From contig CALMRM010000009.1 in assembly GCA_937871605.1 (NCBI GenBank), positions 3,770 to 10,395 of the forward strand: a stretch of 6,626 nucleotides of DNA, written 5' to 3'. Positions 5,039 to 6,626 of this stretch are shown here, piece after piece; position 1 is the stretch's first letter; each line of letters starts with the position of its first letter. The notes below the pieces were generated by a model. It did not search any database, was not told the DNA's origin, and worked only from the letters and a program-made list of their open reading frames with translations. The position numbers and the translations under genes were made by a program. This DNA comes from an uncultured Terriglobus sp. (GTDB lineage Bacteria; Acidobacteriota; Terriglobia; Terriglobales; Acidobacteriaceae).

Positions 5039-5776
5039 GTGTCCACCGCGCACCAGTCCGATGCCATAGTTCTGCGCACCTGGCCCTTTGGTGAAGCGGA
5101 CCTGATGGTGGCTGTGTTCACCCGGGAGCAGGGCGTCATTCGGGGGGTCGCCCGGCACGCCATGCGCTCGCGACGACGCTTTGGGGGCGCGCTGGAACCC
5201 ATGACCCACGTCCGTGCCGCCTGGACAGAGCGGCCCAAGCAGGATGTAGTGCGGCTGGACCGCTTTGAAATCCAGTGGTCGCCCCTGCGTGACCCGGTGG
5301 ATTACCGGCGCGCAGCAGGCCTGGCGTTTTTGGCGGAAGTCCTTGAAGCTGCCCTGCCGGAGCGCGCACCGGAAGACGATATCTTTCGCCTGTCACTCGT
5401 GGCTGCGACAGCTTTAGGAGGCGGCAGCCCGCTGCCGGTCACCTATTTCGCCCTATGGATCACGCGGCTGCTGGGATGGATGCCAGACCTCAACACCTGC
5501 GCCGTGACAGGTGCATCGATGCGAGGCGAGACGGTGTACTACTCGCCGCTGCGTGACGGCGTTACCTGTGCGCGTGCACGGCCCAGCGGCTCGCTGCCCC
5601 TCACCGCGGAGACGATCGCAGCGGCGCACCGCATCTTTCAGCACCCCCTGCCCGCTCTGCTGCAGAACAGCCCTAGTACGCCTATCCTGCAGCACCTGCG
5701 GAGGTTTGTCGTCTCCACGCTGGAGCGCCATCTGGAGGAGCGGCTGCGCAGCGCTCGCGCCCTGCTCACGCTCTAG
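5039..5776 (+). CDS. recO: DNA repair protein RecO
   Basis: RecO anneals single strands and, with RecR, loads RecA on SSB-coated DNA in the RecFOR pathway. The 245-residue length is normal. The N-terminal OB fold (about 1-80) is easily recognised: SDAIVLRTWPFGEADLMVAVFTREQGVIRGVARHA, in which the family pattern is clear, followed by RRRFGGALEPMTHVR at 45-59. A helical C-terminal domain follows (about 82-245). Many RecO proteins carry a zinc finger of two CxxC pairs; here only one cysteine remains of each (Cys154 in NTCAVTG, Cys177 in VTCARAR), so a zinc site is unlikely. The GTG start lies two bases after the toxin stop with no clear Shine-Dalgarno sequence, suggesting read-through or coupled translation from the toxin-antitoxin operon. 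Its TAG overlaps the stop of the convergent DUF885 gene. Confidence 0.9.
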   Translation: MSTAHQSDAIVLRTWPFGEADLMVAVFTREQGVIRGVARHAMRSRRRFGGALEPMTHVRAAWTERPKQDVVRLDRFEIQWSPLRDPVDYRRAAGLAFLAEVLEAALPERAPEDDIFRLSLVAATALGGGSPLPVTYFALWITRLLGWMPDLNTCAVTGASMRGETVYYSPLRDGVTCARARPSGSLPLTAETIAAAHRIFQHPLPALLQNSPSTPILQHLRRFVVSTLERHLEERLRSARALLTL

Positions 5777-6626
5777 CTCGCTGCTTTGCCGCCTGCCGCA
5801 ATCCACGCGTTCACGCGGCGCTCCAGCACGTCCAGCGGCAGCGCTCCGCTGTCCAGCACCTCGTCGTGAAAGGCACGCAGGTCGAACTTTGCGCCCAGCG
5901 CTGCTCGTGCGCGCTGTCGCAGCTCCAGCAGCTTCAGCTGGCCTGACTTGTACGCAAGCGCCTGCGCTGGCGTGGCGATGTAGCGATCCACCTCGGATTG
6001 CACACTACTCTCATCCACGGCGGAGTGGTCGTGGAAGAAGTCGACCATCTGCTGCCGCGTCCAGCCCTTGCTGTGTACGCCGGTATCGACCACCAGCCGG
6101 ATGGCGCGCCAGATATCGGCCTGCAGGCGACCGTAGTCGTCGTACGGGTCCGTGTAAAAGCCCGCATCTTTGCCCAGGCGCTCAGAGTAGAGTCCCCAGC
6201 CCTCGACGTACGCGTTGTAGCCGCCTTCCTTGCGGAACTCTGGCAAGCCTTGCAGCTCCTGCGCGATGGAGATCTGGAGATGATGGCCAGGCAAGCCCTC
6301 GTGGAAGGCGATGGTCTCCGCGACGTACAGCTGCCGATCCTGCGGATGGTACGTGTTCACGAAGAAGACACCGGGCCGCTTGCCATCGGGCGTTCCATGT
6401 TCGTAATAGGCCGGGGCTGCCCCAACCTCGTTGTACGCCGGTACGGGCTTCACCTCCAGCGGTGCCTTGGGCAGCCTGCCGAACCGCTCCGGCAGCTTTG
6501 CTTGCATGGCTGCCAGCGGCTTACGATAGGCATCCAGCAGCTGGTCCGCGGTTGCCGGATGCAGCTTTGGATCAGCTTTCAGGGCAGCATTGAAGCTCTT
6601 CAGGTCGGTGTAACCCAGCTTCTTGG
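5773..6626 (-). CDS. DUF885 family putative zinc metallopeptidase, 5' partial
   Basis: The C-terminal half or so of a DUF885 protein; the frame stays open through the right edge (reading KKLGYTDLKSFNAALKAD), so the N-terminus lies outside and the ATG at 6507 is internal. Counting from that ATG, the family's zinc signature HEGLPGHHLQ is at about 68-77, followed by EGWGLYSERLG near 105, where the Glu is the likely third metal ligand. PAYYEHGTPDGKRPGVFFVNT and the C-terminal segment from RPGVFF to the AYKSGQLKLLELR stretch (near 195) are also typical. Members are often exported and are thought to be peptidases, related in fold to M3/M32-like enzymes; substrates are mostly undefined. Family usual length is about 550-620 residues, so about half is missing here. 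The gene is convergent with recO and their stops overlap. Confidence 0.9.
   Translation of the reverse strand, partial: KKLGYTDLKSFNAALKADPKLHPATADQLLDAYRKPLAAMQAKLPERFGRLPKAPLEVKPVPAYNEVGAAPAYYEHGTPDGKRPGVFFVNTYHPQDRQLYVAETIAFHEGLPGHHLQISIAQELQGLPEFRKEGGYNAYVEGWGLYSERLGKDAGFYTDPYDDYGRLQADIWRAIRLVVDTGVHSKGWTRQQMVDFFHDHSAVDESSVQSEVDRYIATPAQALAYKSGQLKLLELRQRARAALGAKFDLRAFHDEVLDSGALPLDVLERRVNAWIAAGGKAAS

Noticed and set aside
5743..5752. Palindrome GCTGCGCAGC near the recO end as a terminator
   Set aside because: It has no loop, so it would fold poorly as a hairpin. It has no T run, and such GC palindromes are common in Leu/Arg/Ser codons of this DNA.
5511..6593. Long plus-strand open frame (360 codons) overlapping recO and the DUF885 gene
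   Set aside because: It overlaps two well-recognised genes, and its translation is Arg/Pro/Ala/Ser-rich low-complexity sequence without family features.

Overview
The window looks like chromosomal DNA from an Acidobacteriota member, probably of the Terriglobia/Acidobacteriales. The main reasons are a VWA protein with the layout of the Acidobacteria-expanded 'VWFA-related' family, GC-rich protein-coding DNA, and a 7Fe-type ferredoxin of a subtype I associate with this phylum. The genus cannot be read from the sequence, and this assignment is inference from family resemblance.

Layout, left to right. (1) The 3' part of a VWA-domain gene (+) enters from the left edge and ends four bases from the stop of a convergent gene (-) for a KimA-like APC-family permease, probably a K+/H+ symporter. 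A perfect 10-bp GC inverted repeat inside the VWA coding end may serve as a terminator for the permease. (2) A 229-bp divergent intergenic region follows, with two short palindromes. (3) Then comes an inositol monophosphatase family gene (+), two small hairpins, and a ferredoxin gene (+) with its own candidate extended -10 promoter, closed by a clear hairpin terminator. (4) Next is a two-gene toxin-antitoxin module (+), a Phd-type antitoxin and a PIN-domain (VapC-like) toxin, translationally coupled through a 4-base overlap. (5) recO (+) starts two bases after the toxin stop. (6) The 3' part of a DUF885 putative metallopeptidase gene (-) runs off the right edge, and its stop codon overlaps the recO stop.

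Most genes are unrelated housekeeping or accessory functions (potassium uptake, phosphatase, electron transfer, recombination repair, peptidase) packed with very short gaps. The toxin-antitoxin pair is the accessory element. Its antitoxin has a lower GC content than recO (about 56% in 4321-4620 against about 68% in 5101-5280, counted by hand). It sits between a terminator and recO, so recO may depend on the module's transcription. The antitoxin appears to carry two copies of the C-terminal motif that normally contacts the toxin, which is the most unusual feature here. I saw no tRNA, rRNA, CRISPR array, transposase or long repeat, and no clear sign of a wholly new system.
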